NCBI GenBank assembly: GCA_002794775.1
Contig: NBAY01000075.1
Span: 62,001-126,000, forward strand
DNA from: Porodaedalea pini
Lineage: Eukaryota > Basidiomycota > Agaricomycetes > Hymenochaetales > Hymenochaetaceae
Direction: 5' to 3'
DNA: 64,000 nucleotides
This document shows, in pieces, positions 61,327-64,000 of this stretch. The stretch's first letter is position 1. Every line of letters begins with the position of its first letter. The notes under the pieces were generated by a model. That model had not been told where the DNA came from. It made no database searches and saw only the letters and a list, made by a program, of their open reading frames with translations. A program made the position numbers and the translations under genes.

Positions 61327-64000
61327 CTACCGTGACGTTTTGCGCCTCTTGCTTGCCCGCCCTTCGCGCCCTTCTTCTCGATCTGCCTCCCTTCCGTTTT
61401 TTATTCCAGCGGCCCGCATGTATTCCTTGCGCTTCTCCTTCTCCTTTTCACCCCTTTTCTCGTCCTCCTGGGCAGCCTTTTTCCGGTGCTCGGCCCTTCG
61501 CTCCTCCTTCTTTCCCCGACGACGCGAAACCTGATCCTTACGCAACGCTCGGGCTTGTTGCAGAAGTGCAATTGCCTTCTTTTCCTCCGGCTCTAAGATA
61601 ACGGCACGCTTTTGCACGTACGTCTGCCGATGCTGCGCCTTCATGAGCTTCGGCTTCGATGCGTATGGTAGTGCAGCCTGCAGCTTCTTGGGGATTTTCA
61701 GCGGATTGAAACGACGGCCCATTCTTTCAATCCTTTTATATGATGAGTTGCGATCGAGTGGGGTCTTTTCACCCTCTTCTCGCCTCACTTGGCCGGTCAG
61801 CCGCATGCCCGTCCACCTGTCCTTTTCAGACAATAGCAACGACGTCACAGGGTTGCAAAATTTGCGAGGTTGTATCGTATACCATGCACGAAGGAAGACG
61901 ATGTCTAAACGCACAAGTTAGATAACAACGACGGCGAATATATTACAGAACCACGACCTACCACTCATAAGTACTTTATCCTCAAAGGTGGCACGGAATG
62001 CTCCCTCTGGCTTCGCAAGCGCCTTCTTTATCTGACCGCGAATGCCAGACACCGTTTTGATATTGGCACCTTCAAATTTCGCAACTTCAAGCGCAGTATT
62101 GAACATGTCCTTGATGAACGCGGTGTTTTTGAAGATTTTGAACGGTACTCCGGTTAATTTAAGCTTCTTGACGATTTTAGTAGTGCGATCTATGTCGAGT
62201 ATGACGCCAGTCGCTGACACCCTGAATCCACCGGAGTCGCCAGACAGAGTGTTAAATGCGCAGAAACCGGTGTTCGGTAGGGCGACGGGGCCGTAAAAGG
62301 TCGCGTAACAGTGCATATGCTCCGGAGTATACTTAAGCATACGCATGCGGATGGAGTGGTCATCCAAAGAGTATATAGGAACAGTCTGGAAACGTCTCCA
62401 ACCCATAGAAAGGATGATAGGGTCATTCGTTTTTAGTATTTTTGGATGCCAACGGTGGCGCTTGATCCTAGCTTGCACGTAGCCAAAGCGTTCTTCTGCA
62501 GGGAGCAATCCACCGACAATGATGGGATACATGGGATCAAAATGCTCGATCATCTCGCAAGGCACGTTTCCAAGTTCGATACGAACGTACGAACCCGGTC
62601 TGTATCCCTCTACGAGTGCTCTGGATTCCGCATCGACGCCCTCGAGTTCTGCACGGTTTAAGTCTAGCTGGCGCGCCATCTCGTCCTTTTTCTCGTCATA
62701 GAAATCAAGTTTTTGCTTCTCCGGATCATCGTACTGTTCGTCAAACTTCCGTTTCAACGCATCCTTCTTAGCGGCCAGAGATGTCATTCGGGCAGCGGCA
62801 TGATCTACTGGCTCTGAGGGCAGAAGTTTGGGTTCTTCGATCCCTACATCGTAACCATTTCCGGGCTCCAAATCTTCAAAATCGCCGGAGCCGTCTTCGT
62901 CCGGACTGACAGCTTCTTCAAGATCGCCAGTTGTCTGTCCGCCCGTAATGAAGAGAGCCCTAAGAGAATCAAGCAGCTCATCCAGATTCCACTTCGCAAG
63001 GTCAACGACAGCAAAAGCTTCTTTAGTCATATCCCAATCTTTATCCTCATCGGTAGACGACGCTGGATTCAGCCTGAATAAGTCGTCATCGGAATTGTCT
63101 CCATCCACATTGCGGGAGTCTGCAGAAGTCCCAGACGCAACATCTTCAGGCGACAAGGTAGAGGAGTAGATTGATTTCATCCAGTCTAATCGCTTATTCC
63201 TTCCTGCATGTCTGTTATAAGTGTCCGTTGCTCGGTATTGAAGGGTTGCTTTCCATTGTGGTACATCAGAATGGCTTTCCTGAAGTACCTCGTCATCATC
63301 GCCAAGTTCGAGACCATCTACACCATCGTCCTGCACATATCCGCCGGCCGACCATTCCTCTCCTTCTTCATCGCCGACCACGCCTAGCTCAAGTTCGGAG
63401 TCGCTGTCGGCGAAGTGTGTTATCCGGGTGCCATCCGATGGAGCAGGCAAATTATTCATTGAGCGTTGTTGATTTCGAGTTCTTGCCCTCCCCTGGTCAC
63501 CTACTGTCTTTCCGTTAGAGGCTCCTTGCTCGAACTCGCTGTGACTATCTTCATCGTCTTCAATCACACTCGGCAAATTCTCCTCCGACATGCCAGAGTC
63601 ATATTCCTCATCATCTTCGCTTTCTTCACCTTGGGAAACGTCTCCAACCTTGTTTTCCTCGGCGGCATCCGCTTCCACCGCAAGTGATTTCGACGAGGAG
63701 ACTAATAGACGTATTTGACTTCTAGCTACCGCTTTGTCAAGCGTCTCGCCAGCATCTTGCAAACCAATGACCATCTTCTCGCCTTCTCCCGGTGTCACTG
63801 CATAGATCCGAGTCAAATCATTAAATTCTAATATTCTGGTATGAATAGCTTACCCTCAGCATTATCGCGGGTAAAATTTCCTGGTACATTGATATAGACT
63901 GCGTCTTTGTCGTACATGACACCGCCGACATCGCTCATCGGCGCGTGCACAAGTAATTTTTTCTTCTCACTGAGCTTCCTTCTCTTTTCTGAGTCGGCGT
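61327..64000 (-). CDS. BMS1: Ribosome biogenesis GTPase BMS1 (C-terminal part, N-terminus outside window)
   Basis: Last exon to TAG 61327-61329 ends in a long Lys/Arg/Glu-rich tail (RRRGKKEERRAEHRKKAAQE). Upstream, a 58 bp intron (61971-61914) joins KVLMSD to IVFLRAWYTIQPRKFCNPVT, then the big exon to about 63800. This exon has acidic stretches (EESEDDEEYDSG), KWNLDELLDSLRALF, GSYVRIELGNVPCEMIEHFD, KILKTNDPIILSMGWRRFQT, YSLDDHSIRMRMLKYTPEHM and GPVALPNTGFCAFNT. The rightmost exon reads VHAPMSDVGGVMYDKDAVYI. The ATG at 63816 is not the start, because the frame is joined by an intron to that exon and leaves the window. BMS1 binds Rcl1 in the nucleolar SSU processome for 18S rRNA maturation. The GTPase domain lies outside. 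Confidence 0.93.

Noticed and set aside
63816..63816. ATG at 63816 as BMS1 start
   Set aside because: An upstream exon (VHAPMSDVGGVMYDKDAVYI) joins by splicing, and conserved BMS1 sequence continues to the window edge.
1..64000. CRISPR arrays, operons, bacterial-type features
   Set aside because: The sequence is eukaryotic; no regularly spaced short repeats were seen.

Overview
The window looks like nuclear DNA of a mushroom-forming basidiomycete (Agaricomycetes). The reasons are: genes split by many 48-67 bp GT-AG introns; fungal chromodomain-type Ty3/gypsy and Ty1/copia elements; a CxC5/CxC6 protein of the KDZ transposon world; a TET/JBP-like dioxygenase fragment; and a cluster of fungal housekeeping genes at the right end. 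All names come from reading motifs by eye; no database search was run.

Left part (1-33.7 kb) is a nested repeat block. A decayed Ty3/gypsy element (1-4834) sits inside a fragment of an inverted copia element (4835-5743). Next to it lies a full copia element, copy A (5744-11743), which cuts off the 3' end of a minus-strand gene of unknown function (11744-12958). Three unknown or broken genes follow (15.7-18.5 kb and a JmjC-like pseudogene at 21.4-23.1 kb), with a short chimeric array of gene pieces (19.4-20.7 kb) that ends in PRP8 sequence next to a TIR/MITE element. After 3 kb with almost no genes there is a truncated TET/JBP-like dioxygenase (26.2-26.85 kb), a second full copia copy B (26968-33026) and a solo LTR in inverted orientation (33394-33679). 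The TSD pattern indicates that an LTR-LTR inversion reshaped this place.

Middle part: a complete five-exon KDZ-type CxC5/CxC6 gene on the minus strand (34788-37056), then a remarkable array of duplicated pieces of host genes, all on the plus strand: BTB-like, RPB1, PRP8, RPB1 again, then NOT1 (37.3-44.46 kb). Introns are retained, so these are DNA-level copies. Like the 19.4-20.7 kb array, this one stops exactly at an ACTTGAGGTAGTGGGCC terminal repeat. A pogo/Tigger-like transposon with stop codons (46596-48955) is inserted into a repeat whose uninterrupted copies occur at 18.85 and 20.8 kb.

Right part (49.1-64 kb) is an ordinary gene-dense fungal segment: CHL1 helicase (+, apparently frameshifted), KGD1 2-oxoglutarate dehydrogenase E1 (-), a mitochondrial class III CoA-transferase (+), an ornithine cyclodeaminase/mu-crystallin family protein (-), the HPt phosphorelay protein YPD1 (-) and the ribosome-biogenesis GTPase BMS1 (-, running off the right edge). 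Spacing is tight: 95 bp between CHL1 and KGD1 ends, 247 bp between the divergent KGD1 and CoA-transferase starts, and 92 bp between the convergent CoA-transferase and cyclodeaminase ends.
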